Positions 1 to 5,737 of a DNA stretch of 5,737 nt are shown here, in pieces. The notes under the pieces were generated by a model. The model was not told the DNA's origin. It saw nothing but the letters and a program-made list of their open reading frames with translations, and searched no databases. Positions within the stretch are counted from its first letter, which is position 1. Each line of letters opens with the position of its first letter. The DNA lies in assembly GCA_947456315.1 (NCBI GenBank), contig CANGRU010000127.1:1-5737 (forward strand), in the 5' to 3' direction. The DNA is from Beijerinckiaceae bacterium. Its GTDB lineage: Bacteria > Pseudomonadota > Alphaproteobacteria > Rhizobiales > Beijerinckiaceae. The position numbers and the translations under genes are program-made.

Positions 1-46
1 ATCCGACCATCATCTCTTCCACTTTTACTGTGCGCCGCAACAACAC
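1..46 (-). CDS. Possible 5' end of the next minus-strand gene, cut by the window edge; product not identifiable
   Basis: A minus-strand frame is open to the left edge. Its most plausible start is the ATG at 10-8, with GGAAG (20-16) five bases upstream, giving only Met-Val-Gly before the window ends. In-frame alternatives are the ATG at 13-11, a GTG at 46-44 and an ATG at 103-101, all with weaker ribosome binding sites. A different frame starts with ATG at 59-57. In related alphaproteobacteria lpxC, the UDP-3-O-acyl-GlcNAc deacetylase of lipid A synthesis, commonly follows ftsZ. That is the only reason to suspect lpxC here, because no LpxC motif is visible. This is inference from gene order alone. 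Confidence 0.2.
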   Translation of the reverse strand, partial: MLLRRTVKVEEMMVG

Positions 47-167
47 TTGACCCTGACATGGCCGCGTGAGCTGGGCGCGGGCGCCATTCGCTTCACAAAC
101 CATCTGCACTTTGGCTGCTGGGGCAGCCTGTCACATGCAGGTCGTTGTGTGCCGCTCGGGCGACCCG

Positions 168-179
168 GGAGGATCCTCC
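168..179. repeat. 12-bp perfect palindrome GGAGGATCCTCC
   Basis: The sequence equals its own reverse complement. On the minus strand it contains AGGAGG (180-175), a perfect Shine-Dalgarno sequence, but no ATG, GTG or TTG lies in the usual 4-12 bases after it. Function is unknown and it may be chance. Confidence 0.5.
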
Positions 180-281
180 TAAAAGGAAGACCCTGTGATT
201 CCCTTAAGGCCTCAGGCCCATTGGGATGGCCGCAAACTACCCCCAAGCTGGGGCCCGCCTCAAATCACGCTTTGCAACCGT

Positions 282-306
282 CTGTAACAGTGAATAACAG
301 CTGTTA
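282..306. promoter_or_regulatory. Cluster of TAACAG/CTGTTA half-sites, candidate operator
   Basis: TAACAG occurs at 285-290 and again at 295-300, ten bases apart, which is about one helical turn. The second copy joins directly to its inverted copy CTGTTA (301-306) to make the perfect 12-bp palindrome TAACAGCTGTTA. The first copy also sits in CTGTAACAG (282-290), a 4-1-4 inverted repeat. AGTGAATAA (289-297) matches the DnaA-box consensus TGTGNATAA except at its first base. The arrangement looks like a dimeric protein-binding site in the region between ftsZ and the next gene. The regulator cannot be named from sequence, and chance is possible. Confidence 0.3.
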
Positions 307-337
307 ACGATCCCGGACCAAACCTGAAAAAGCCTTT

Positions 338-379
338 AAAAACAAAAAATTAGGCCCGCGTCTGGGAAGACGCGGGCCT
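338..379 (-). terminator. Rho-independent terminator of the ftsZ end of the cluster
   Basis: On the minus strand a perfect 12-bp stem, AGGCCCGCGTCT (352-363) paired with AGACGCGGGCCT (368-379), closes a GGGA/TCCC tetraloop. It is followed by AA, six T, G and five T (351-338). The stem begins 32 bases after the ftsZ stop codon. The strong G+C stem plus U-tract is a textbook intrinsic terminator for leftward transcription. On the plus strand the T-rich run (383-401) begins several bases after the stem, so termination in the other direction would be weaker. Confidence 0.92.
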
Positions 380-411
380 TGATTTCTTTAATGTTTTTTT
401 AAGCTCTGTGA

Positions 412-2142
412 TCAGCTCGACTGGCGGCGCAGGAAGGCTGGAATTTCCAGCTGGTCCTCTTCCGCCGAGCGGGTCTGGGGACCCTGACGGCCGGTCTGAT
501 CCAGACCGCCCTGAGGGGCACGCGGAGCCTGGGGCGCCATCGGGCGCTTGCCATATTCCTGATGCACAGGGGCCGGGGCTTGCTGCGGACGCTGAGCAAA
601 TTGCTGTTGCGGCGCTTGAGGTTGCGGTGCAGCAGGGCGCGGCGCCAGCGGCGCTTCATCCTGCTTGCCGAGGCCACCGATCAGACGATCGAAGAGCGAG
701 CGGCGGGCCGGTGCAGCCTGATCGCCTTGTGCGCGGATCAGGTCCTGACCCGGACGGGGCAGATCATCGATCGTAGGCATGCGGGGCGTGCGCATCGGCT
801 GTTCAGCGACCGGCGGAATAAAGTGAGCCGGCTGCTGTTGATAGGTTTCCTGACGCGGCGCTTCCTGCTGGAGCGGCGGCATCACGAAAGCGGGCTTTGG
901 CGCGACGGGCTGCAGCTCGACATCATGGTGAGATGGCATCGGGGCTGGCATAGGAGCCGGCATCGGCATGGCAGGAGCTGCTTCAGCAACCGGCGCGGCG
1001 GCGATCGGTGCTTCATAAGCAGGAGCCGGAGCGAGCGCAGCCGGGGCAGCCGCCACCGCGACGGGGGCCACCGTCGAGACAGGCTGGGCAAAACCACGCG
1101 GCTGTGTCTGCTGACGCAGCTTTTCGGTCACTTCGGCAATGCGATCACCCGTCGTGGTGAAATCACGCGCCATGGCAGGCTGATCAATACCGGTGGCGAC
1201 AACCGACACGCGGATGATGCCATCGAGAGACTGATCGAAGGTCGCGCCGAGAATGATGTTGGCGTCTTCATCCACTTCCTGACGGATGCGGCTGGCGGCT
1301 TCATCAACTTCATAAAGGGTGAGGTCGTTGCCGCCGGTGATCGAGATGAGAAGGCCACGTGCGCCCTTCATCGAGACTTCATCGAGCAGCGGATTGGCAA
1401 TGGCAGCTTCCGCCGCCAAGATTGCACGACGCTCTCCGGAGGCTTCGCCGGTGCCCATCATCGCTTTGCCCATTTCGCGCATGATGGCGCGCACGTCGGC
1501 GAAGTCGAGATTGATGAGACCTTCTTTCACCATCAGATCGGTGATGCAGGCGACGCCCGAATAGAGCACCTGATCGGCCATGGCGAAAGCATCCGCGAAT
1601 GTCGTCTTTTCATTGGCGACGCGGAAGAGGTTCTGGTTCGGGATGACGATCAGCGTATCGACCGCCTTCTGCAGCTCGGTGATGCCCTGCTCCGCAATGC
1701 GCATGCGGCGCTGGCCTTCGAACTGGAACGGCTTGGTGACAACACCCACCGTCAGAATGCCCATTTCACGCGCCATGCGCGCGATGACCGGCGCTGCACC
1801 TGTGCCCGTGCCACCGCCCATACCGGCTGTGACGAACACCATATGTGCGCCAGCGAGATGATCGCGAATTTCTTCAGCCGCTTCTTCAGCCGCCGCACGG
1901 CCGACTTCGGGCTGCGAGCCAGCGCCCAGGCCTTCCGTCACCTGCAGACCCATCTGGATGATGCGATCTGCACGCGAGGCTGTGAGGGCCTGTGCGTCTG
2001 TGTTGGCCACAATGAAGTCCACGCCGATCAGGCCGGACTCAATCATGTTGTTGACTGCATTGCCGCCGGCACCGCCGACACCCGCTACCATGATGCGGGG
2101 TTTCAGTTCCCGCAACTCGGGAGCTTTAAGATTGATCGTCAT
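412..2142 (-). CDS. ftsZ: Cell division protein FtsZ (tubulin-like GTPase)
   Basis: FtsZ polymerises with GTP in the cytoplasm into the Z ring that scaffolds the divisome and directs septal wall synthesis. The product has 576 residues. The GTPase fold covers about 15-320, with the nucleotide-binding [13 protein letters not shown] (21-33), the tubulin signature GGGTGTG (109-115) and the T7 synergy loop [11 protein letters not shown] (211-221), whose Asp residues complete the GTPase site of the next subunit. Residues about 321-562 form a disordered, Ala/Pro/Gln-rich linker of some 240 residues, long for the family but usual in rhizobia-like bacteria. Inside it are two conserved-looking islands: [19 protein letters not shown] (454-472) and [14 protein letters not shown] (480-493). 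The C-terminal peptide [12 protein letters not shown] (565-576) is the docking site for FtsA and other partners. The ATG is supported by GAGAGG seven bases upstream and by the typical N-terminus [17 protein letters not shown]. It lies 123 bases after ftsA and ends 32 bases before a terminator. Confidence 0.99.
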   Translation of the reverse strand: MTINLKAPELRELKPRIMVAGVGGAGGNAVNNMIESGLIGVDFIVANTDAQALTASRADRIIQMGLQVTEGLGAGSQPEVGRAAAEEAAEEIRDHLAGAHMVFVTAGMGGGTGTGAAPVIARMAREMGILTVGVVTKPFQFEGQRRMRIAEQGITELQKAVDTLIVIPNQNLFRVANEKTTFADAFAMADQVLYSGVACITDLMVKEGLINLDFADVRAIMREMGKAMMGTGEASGERRAILAAEAAIANPLLDEVSMKGARGLLISITGGNDLTLYEVDEAASRIRQEVDEDANIILGATFDQSLDGIIRVSVVATGIDQPAMARDFTTTGDRIAEVTEKLRQQTQPRGFAQPVSTVAPVAVAAAPAALAPAPAYEAPIAAAPVAEAAPAMPMPAPMPAPMPSHHDVELQPVAPKPAFVMPPLQQEAPRQETYQQQPAHFIPPVAEQPMRTPRMPTIDDLPRPGQDLIRAQGDQAAPARRSLFDRLIGGLGKQDEAPLAPRPAAPQPQAPQQQFAQRPQQAPAPVHQEYGKRPMAPQAPRAPQGGLDQTGRQGPQTRSAEEDQLEIPAFLRRQSS

Positions 2143-2265
2143 CGTCTGGCCTCTCGACTGATGGGCGGCATGTCCCCCGCCTTGTGCTTCTAATATCGGA
2201 CTTCTTGAATCGGCCGCCGCGCCGCTTCGGTGATCCGAAGTTTCGTGAACTAGAACGCTGAACTC
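2143..2265 (-). promoter_or_regulatory. ftsA-ftsZ intergenic region, likely ftsZ leader and possible promoter
   Basis: This 123-base gap is the only one between otherwise overlapping cluster genes. It holds an inverted repeat CTTCGG-TGAT-CCGAAG (2225-2240) and a GC hairpin GGCGG/CCGCC (2164-2168 with 2177-2181) just upstream of the ftsZ ribosome binding site. It also holds one GANTC site (2207-2211), 65 bases before the start codon, and an AT-rich GATATT (2197-2192, minus) that could be a -10 element. No good -35 box is paired with it. In Caulobacter ftsZ transcription depends on CcrM methylation of GANTC and on CtrA; no TTAA-N7-TTAA CtrA site is visible here. A separate ftsZ promoter is inferred from the gap, not shown. 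Confidence 0.45.
2150..2155 (-). promoter_or_regulatory. ftsZ ribosome binding site GAGAGG
   Basis: GAGAGG lies seven bases before the ftsZ ATG (2142-2140), an optimal spacing, and fixes this start. Confidence 0.75.
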
Positions 2266-3582
2266 TTAAAAACTCTCGCGGAGCCAACGTCCCATGCGGG
2301 ACATGTATCCGTCAGTACCCGTCGCCTGCATCACAACCCGCCGCCGGAGCTCGAAATGTTCGATGCCGGCAACCTGCGGATAGACCAGCAAACCGACCGC
2401 CGCCGAGAAGGCGGGGCTCTTTGCTGATTCGGGCAACCCTTGAATACCCAAAGGACGGCCCACGCGCACCTGATTTGAGATAATTTTTCGCGCTGCCTCG
2501 GCCATTCCGGTCAATTGTGCAGCTCCACCCGTCAGAACCAGGCGCCGACCGGCTTGGGGCGCAAAGCCCGCAGCTTGTAGGCGGTCCCGAACGAGCTCGA
2601 GAATTTCCTCAACTCGCGGCCGAATGATTCGCACAAGATGCGATTTCGGCAGGTGAATCGGATGCTCGCCGTCTTCGCCGACTTGCGCAACAGAAATCGT
2701 CTCGCGTTCGTCGGAAGGCGAAGACATGCAGGAGCCATAAAGCGTCTTCAGACGCTCGGCATCCGACAAACGGATCGTCAAGCCTCGCGCAATGTCCATG
2801 GTGACATGATTGCCACCAACCGCCACGGCGTCGACATGAGTCAGATGACCGCCCGAGAAGACGCCGATCGTTGTGGTGCCGCCGCCCATGTCGATCAGCG
2901 CTGTGCCCATCTCCGCTTCGTCATCGACGAGGGCCGACAGACCGGCCGCATAAGGGGTTGCCACAAGGGCCTCGATGTCGAGGTGGCAGCGCTCGATGGC
3001 GAGCATGAGATTGCGCGCCGCCGCCCCATCGGCCGAGACCACGTGCATATCCGCGCCGAGCTGGTCGCCGATCATGCCCTTGGGATCACGAATGCCTTTG
3101 CTCTGATCCAGCGAGAAGCCGGTCGGCAATGAATGCAGCAAAGCCCTGCCCTGCTGCTGCGTGCGCGAGGCGGCTGCCTCCAGCACACGATGAATATCAG
3201 CGTCCGAGACAGCGTGGCCGCTGACCGGAACCTTGGCATGATAGAGCTGCGAGGTCAGGCGACCGCCCGACAGATTGACGATGACGCTCTCGACCTGGAC
3301 GCCAGCCATGCGCTCAGCCGCATCCACCGCCAGACGGATGGCGTGTTCGGCCTCTTCCATATCAACGACAGCACCCGCCTTGATGCCGCGTGACCGCTGG
3401 TGGCCAATGCCAAGAATGCGGCAACGATGCGTGCGACCACGCAAAGTGTCTGAGGCTTCGGCTGGCATCAGACGTGCGATCAGGCACGCCACTTTCGAGG
3501 TGCCAATATCGAGAACAGAGAGAATTGCACTTTTGCGCGCGGACAAAGGACGCATACGCGGTGTCAGGCCATTAAAGCTCAA
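2266..3582 (-). CDS. ftsA: Cell division protein FtsA (actin-like membrane tether)
   Basis: FtsA is an actin/Hsp70-superfamily ATPase that binds the FtsZ C-terminal peptide, anchors the Z ring to the inner membrane and recruits later divisome proteins. The product has 438 residues. Visible are the phosphate-1 loop LDIGTSK (24-30), an FtsA-specific 1C subdomain around 105-185, the phosphate-2 motif DMGGGTTTIGVF (231-242) and the adenosine motif LTGGAAQLTG (350-359). The C-terminal segment GYMSRMGRWLRESF (425-438) fits the amphipathic membrane-targeting helix. The start is a TTG (3582-3580), preceded at six bases by GGGAGG (3594-3589) and overlapping the ftsQ stop as TTGA, so translation is probably coupled to ftsQ. 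The next in-frame ATG would be Met10, which lacks that site but keeps the whole domain, so it remains an alternative. The residues before the actin fold (TPRMRPLSARKSAILSVLDIG) look normal for the family. Confidence 0.97.
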   Translation of the reverse strand: MSFNGLTPRMRPLSARKSAILSVLDIGTSKVACLIARLMPAEASDTLRGRTHRCRILGIGHQRSRGIKAGAVVDMEEAEHAIRLAVDAAERMAGVQVESVIVNLSGGRLTSQLYHAKVPVSGHAVSDADIHRVLEAAASRTQQQGRALLHSLPTGFSLDQSKGIRDPKGMIGDQLGADMHVVSADGAAARNLMLAIERCHLDIEALVATPYAAGLSALVDDEAEMGTALIDMGGGTTTIGVFSGGHLTHVDAVAVGGNHVTMDIARGLTIRLSDAERLKTLYGSCMSSPSDERETISVAQVGEDGEHPIHLPKSHLVRIIRPRVEEILELVRDRLQAAGFAPQAGRRLVLTGGAAQLTGMAEAARKIISNQVRVGRPLGIQGLPESAKSPAFSAAVGLLVYPQVAGIEHFELRRRVVMQATGTDGYMSRMGRWLRESF

Positions 3583-4601
3583 ATCTGGCCTCCCTTGCCG
3601 CTTTTCTTGCGGTTCTGTGTTTCAGCGCGTGTAGCAGCGGCATCAGCCGACAAGCGCATCACCATGCGATCTGAGACGCGCAGATCAACCGAGATGATGT
3701 CTTTGTCGAGAATCCGCAGCTCGCGGGCATTGCGTGCAAATTGTGCGAAAGCGATTTCAGGCTGGCTTTCGGGGAGCTTGATTTCAAGCCCGCTTTCCAG
3801 CTTCACATTCCAGCGGCGACCCGCCACCAGAATGCCGGCGCGCACCTGATCACGCAGATCGCCCGCATTTTCGAGAATCTTCAAAAACTCCGGCACGCGC
3901 AGATTGGCATCTTCACCGACCACAAAGGCCTTATGGGTGAGACGCGGATCGGCCAGATTGTCGATCGGTGTGCCCTCTTTCGAGATCACATGGACCTGTC
4001 CATCCTTTTGCCACAGCGCATAGGGCTCGCGCTCCTGCACTTCGACGACCAGACGCGAGGGATAAAGCTTGCGGACGCTGACTTCTTTCACCATCGGCAC
4101 TTCGGCAATGCGCTGGCGAATGGCGGCGGCATCGAGAAACGGCAACGAGTCATGCGTGGTGATGCCCGAGGCAGTCAGCAACTCGTCTTCGGAGATTTCC
4201 TTGGCGCCAATGATGGTGACGCCTTCAATGCCAAAGCCCAAAGATTTGGCCAGAAGATCGGAAGGCGCACCAAATTCAGCGACGAACAACTCATATTGGC
4301 CACCGCGCAATGCGCCCGCACCAATGACACTTGTCAGGAAAGCCACCACCAGCAGCGTGCCAAAGCCGCGCTTGGCAGCGAGGCCCGAGAAGAAAGCGAG
4401 TGTGGCCGAGCCCTTGGAGCGGCGACGACGGCGCGGCGGCAAAACAACGCGCGGCGCGGCGGGGCGAATGGCCTGCTCACGCAAGCTTTGTGAAAAGTGC
4501 AGCGAGGGACCGTTGTCGGCGTGACCGGCAAATGCCGGATGCGCTGCGCCGGGAGCCCATTGCCCCCCTAGCGATCGCAGGACGCCTCTTCCACCATCCA
4601 T
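3579..4601 (-). CDS. ftsQ: Cell division protein FtsQ
   Basis: FtsQ is a bitopic inner-membrane protein that links early and late divisome proteins, binding FtsB/FtsL through its periplasmic part. The product has 340 residues. A basic cytoplasmic tail of about 78 residues includes RRRRR (57-61). One membrane segment follows at about 80-98 ([17 protein letters not shown]). The periplasmic POTRA domain lies at about 125-193 (from [16 protein letters not shown] to [12 protein letters not shown]) and the beta domain at about 196-320, ending in [13 protein letters not shown]. The C-terminus is Lys-rich. The ATG at 4601 overlaps ddlB by 34 bases. It is preferred because the N-terminus [11 protein letters not shown] resembles FtsQ starts in related genera and no other in-frame ATG or GTG lies nearby. 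Its ribosome binding site (GGTGGG, eight bases upstream) is weak, so coupling to ddlB is likely. An ATG at 4560, just after the ddlB stop and behind a G-run, is out of frame and stops after 27 codons. Confidence 0.95.
   Translation of the reverse strand: MDGGRGVLRSLGGQWAPGAAHPAFAGHADNGPSLHFSQSLREQAIRPAAPRVVLPPRRRRRSKGSATLAFFSGLAAKRGFGTLLVVAFLTSVIGAGALRGGQYELFVAEFGAPSDLLAKSLGFGIEGVTIIGAKEISEDELLTASGITTHDSLPFLDAAAIRQRIAEVPMVKEVSVRKLYPSRLVVEVQEREPYALWQKDGQVHVISKEGTPIDNLADPRLTHKAFVVGEDANLRVPEFLKILENAGDLRDQVRAGILVAGRRWNVKLESGLEIKLPESQPEIAFAQFARNARELRILDKDIISVDLRVSDRMVMRLSADAAATRAETQNRKKSGKGGQI
3589..3594 (-). promoter_or_regulatory. Ribosome binding site GGGAGG that decides the ftsA TTG start
   Basis: GGGAGG lies inside the last codons of ftsQ, six bases before the TTG at 3582-3580. 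It is the best Shine-Dalgarno match near the gene start and supports a TTG start over the ATG at codon 10. Confidence 0.7.
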
Positions 4602-5488
4602 CTGACAAGCCCACCGAACGACAAACCGGCATAAGCCGCGAGTTCCGGCACAAGCGAGGTCTCGGTCATCCCGGGTTGCGTGTTGACCTCCAGAACAATG
4701 ATCTCACCCGAACCATCGGGTCGATCATCAAAACGGAAATCAGCGCGACTCACACCACGGCAGCCGAGGGCCTCATGTGCCCTGAGAGCCAATTGTTGAA
4801 CGTGTTGGTAAATATTTCCTTTAAGGTCGGCAGGAAGGATGTGGATAGAGCCACCTTTTGTGTATTTCGCGTTGTAATCGTACCAACCGCCGTCCGCAGC
4901 CCGAATTTCTATGATCTCCAAGGGCTTGTCGCCCATCACGGCGCAGGTCAATTCGCGCCCCGGCACGAATCGTTCGGCCAGCATGTCATCGCCATAAGCC
5001 CAGTCAGGTGCTCCTAAATGGGACGGTGGGGGGTCTCCGGCGTTAACAATTACCACCCCGAAAGACGATCCCTCGCACACCGGCTTGAGCACATAGGGCG
5101 GGCTCATGACATGGGCCTTGGCGGCTTCCTGACGGCTCACCACGCGCCCCTCTGCCACCGGAATGCCAGCAGCCGCCATCACAATCTTGGCTTGCTGCTT
5201 GTTCATGGCCAGCGCCGAGGCCAGCACGCCCGAATGGGTATAGGGAATGCCCAGCACTTCCAAAACGCCCTGAATGGTGCCGTCTTCACCGACCTTGCCA
5301 TGCAGCGCATTGAAGGCGACATCGGGCTTCAGCTCACTCAGACGTTGCGCAATATCACGATCGACATCGAGCTCGGTGACGCGGAAACCCTCGTCGCGCA
5401 GCGCTTTCGCGCAAGCTTTGCCGGAGCGCAGCGAGACCTCGCGCTCAGCCGACCAGCCACCCATCAGCACGGCGACATGCTTGCTCAT
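4568..5488 (-). CDS. ddlB: D-alanine--D-alanine ligase
   Basis: This cytoplasmic ATP-grasp enzyme joins two D-Ala with ATP hydrolysis to make the dipeptide that MurF adds to the peptidoglycan precursor; it is the target of D-cycloserine. The product has 306 residues, the same length as E. coli DdlB. Catalytic residues of the family can be placed: Glu15 in [11 protein letters not shown], Ser141 in CEGSSFGV, and Tyr209 in YDYNAKY. Arg248 and Asp250 lie in SRADFRFD, and the metal-binding Glu267 and Asn269 in [29 protein letters not shown] (63-74) and AMNKQQAK (94-101) also fit. The frame is open 17 codons further upstream to an ATG at 5539. The start at 5488 is chosen because [11 protein letters not shown] is the family N-terminus, it overlaps the murB stop as ATGA, and GGAG lies eight bases before it. 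Key residues are intact, so it should be active. The 3' end overlaps ftsQ. Confidence 0.98.
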   Translation of the reverse strand: MSKHVAVLMGGWSAEREVSLRSGKACAKALRDEGFRVTELDVDRDIAQRLSELKPDVAFNALHGKVGEDGTIQGVLEVLGIPYTHSGVLASALAMNKQQAKIVMAAAGIPVAEGRVVSRQEAAKAHVMSPPYVLKPVCEGSSFGVVIVNAGDPPPSHLGAPDWAYGDDMLAERFVPGRELTCAVMGDKPLEIIEIRAADGGWYDYNAKYTKGGSIHILPADLKGNIYQHVQQLALRAHEALGCRGVSRADFRFDDRPDGSGEIIVLEVNTQPGMTETSLVPELAAYAGLSFGGLVRWMVEEASCDR

Positions 5489-5737
5489 TTCATCATCTCC
5501 GTCTGCGGGAGGGCGACACCGATGCGCTTGATTTCCCATTCAAGCTCGACGCCCGACGTCTCTTTGACGCGGCGGCGCACTTCATCGCCAAGGTTTTCAA
5601 TATCAGCCGATGTGGCCTGTCCGCGATTGATCAGAAAGTTGCAATGCATGGGCGAGACCTGCGCATCGCCCACCACAAGACCACGGCAACCGGCCGCATC
5701 CACCAATTGCCAAGCCTTGTGACCGGGCGGATTTTTG
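5485..5737 (-). CDS. murB: UDP-N-acetylenolpyruvoylglucosamine reductase MurB, C-terminal part
   Basis: MurB is the cytoplasmic FAD enzyme that uses NADPH to reduce UDP-GlcNAc-enolpyruvate to UDP-MurNAc. Only the last 83 codons are present; the gene enters from the right edge. They encode the C-terminal substrate-binding domain. The fragment begins in [19 protein letters not shown], the tail of the family's GS(T/F)FKNP motif, whose catalytic Ser is just outside the window. [21 protein letters not shown] is reduced here to its recognisable core, MHCNFLIN. Near the end, [10 protein letters not shown] should carry the C-terminal catalytic Glu (Glu325 in E. coli numbering, assigned from memory). 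The last residues are TEMMK, and the TGA overlaps the ddlB ATG as ATGA, so the two are coupled. No disruption is seen. Confidence 0.96.
   Translation of the reverse strand, partial: KNPPGHKAWQLVDAAGCRGLVVGDAQVSPMHCNFLINRGQATSADIENLGDEVRRRVKETSGVELEWEIKRIGVALPQTEMMK
5497..5500 (-). promoter_or_regulatory. ddlB ribosome binding site GGAG
   Basis: GGAG(A), inside the murB 3' end, lies eight bases before the ATG at 5488-5486. It supports this start over the upstream in-frame ATG at 5539. Confidence 0.6.

Larger units (their letters stand above)
1..337. other. Intergenic region downstream of the ftsZ terminator, no recognisable gene
   Basis: No frame here on either strand encodes a protein I recognise. 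The short open frames present (up to about 85 codons) have Cys/Arg/Trp-rich, unconserved-looking products, and those with an obvious start lack a good ribosome binding site. The stretch is rich in short palindromes: GGAGGATCCTCC at 168-179, CCTTAAGG near 203-210, a CCCCA/TGGGG hairpin at 241-253, and the TAACAG/CTGTTA group at 282-306. One GANTC site (GATTC, 197-201) is present. I could not find a convincing sigma-70 promoter by eye. The likeliest role is the promoter and leader of the next minus-strand gene. I compared it by eye with SRP RNA, 6S RNA, RNase P RNA and tmRNA cores and saw no match. Confidence 0.6.

Noticed and set aside
95..130. Resemblance of AGCAGCCAAAG-GCAGATG (minus strand) to part of SRP (4.5S) RNA
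   Set aside because: The diagnostic GGTCCGGAAGG core is missing and the flanks do not form the required stem, so the match is taken as chance.
25..246. 73-codon minus-strand frame in the intergenic region
   Set aside because: Its product is Cys/Arg/Pro-rich and unrecognised, and its start has no ribosome binding site.
562..2193. 543-codon open frame on the plus strand opposite ftsZ
   Set aside because: It lies wholly antisense to a certain ftsZ, and its product is Arg/His-rich with no recognisable domain. It is the usual shadow of a G+C-rich gene with strong codon bias.
3741..4493. 250-codon open frame on the plus strand opposite ftsQ
   Set aside because: Antisense to ftsQ, low-complexity and unlike any known family; a codon-bias shadow.
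4477..4560. 27-codon frame starting at the ATG just after the ddlB stop, behind a G-run
   Set aside because: It is inside ftsQ in another frame, has only a G-run two bases away as ribosome binding site, and encodes an Arg/Ser-rich peptide with no sign of function.
4331..5017. 228-codon open frame on the plus strand spanning ftsQ and ddlB
   Set aside because: It covers two certain genes on the other strand, and its product shows no domain.
5489..5539. Upstream ATG at 5539 as the ddlB start
   Set aside because: It would add 17 residues unlike any Ddl and overlap murB deeply; the ATG at 5488 has the ATGA overlap, a ribosome binding site and the family N-terminus.

Overview
This window is a stretch of the division and cell-wall (dcw) cluster of an alphaproteobacterium. 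All recognisable genes lie on the minus strand. In transcription order (right to left) they are: the 3' end of murB (5737-5485), ddlB (5488-4568), ftsQ (4601-3579), ftsA (3582-2266) and ftsZ (2142-412). After ftsZ come a strong intrinsic terminator (379-338) and about 340 bases with no recognisable gene. The gene order, the G+C-rich coding DNA, the long Ala/Pro/Gln-rich FtsZ tail ending in the IPAFLRRQ peptide, and an FtsA ending in an amphipathic helix point to Hyphomicrobiales (Rhizobiales). The protein style recalls Beijerinckiaceae or related families, but the genus cannot be fixed by eye.

Right part (3579-5737): murB, ddlB, ftsQ and ftsA are chained by overlaps. murB/ddlB share 4 bases (ATGA), ddlB/ftsQ share 34 bases, and ftsQ/ftsA share 4 bases (TTGA, with ftsA starting on TTG). 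This is a tightly coupled operon. Its first two products act on the UDP-MurNAc and D-Ala-D-Ala parts of the peptidoglycan precursor. The last two are the divisome membrane protein FtsQ and the FtsZ membrane tether FtsA.

Middle (2143-2265): the only sizeable gap inside the cluster separates ftsA from ftsZ. It holds two small inverted repeats, a GANTC site and a clear ribosome binding site for ftsZ, so ftsZ may have its own promoter there.

Left part (1-411): the terminator indicates that transcription of the cluster largely stops after ftsZ. The remaining bases carry an unusual group of TAACAG/CTGTTA half-sites and a GGAGGATCCTCC palindrome. In related genomes lpxC usually comes next. A reading frame runs off the left edge, but too little is visible to identify it.

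I found no mobile element, CRISPR array, tRNA, rRNA or novel multi-gene system. This is a conserved housekeeping region. The points worth a second look are regulatory (the intergenic half-sites, the TTG start of ftsA, the terminator) and structural (the long FtsZ linker).
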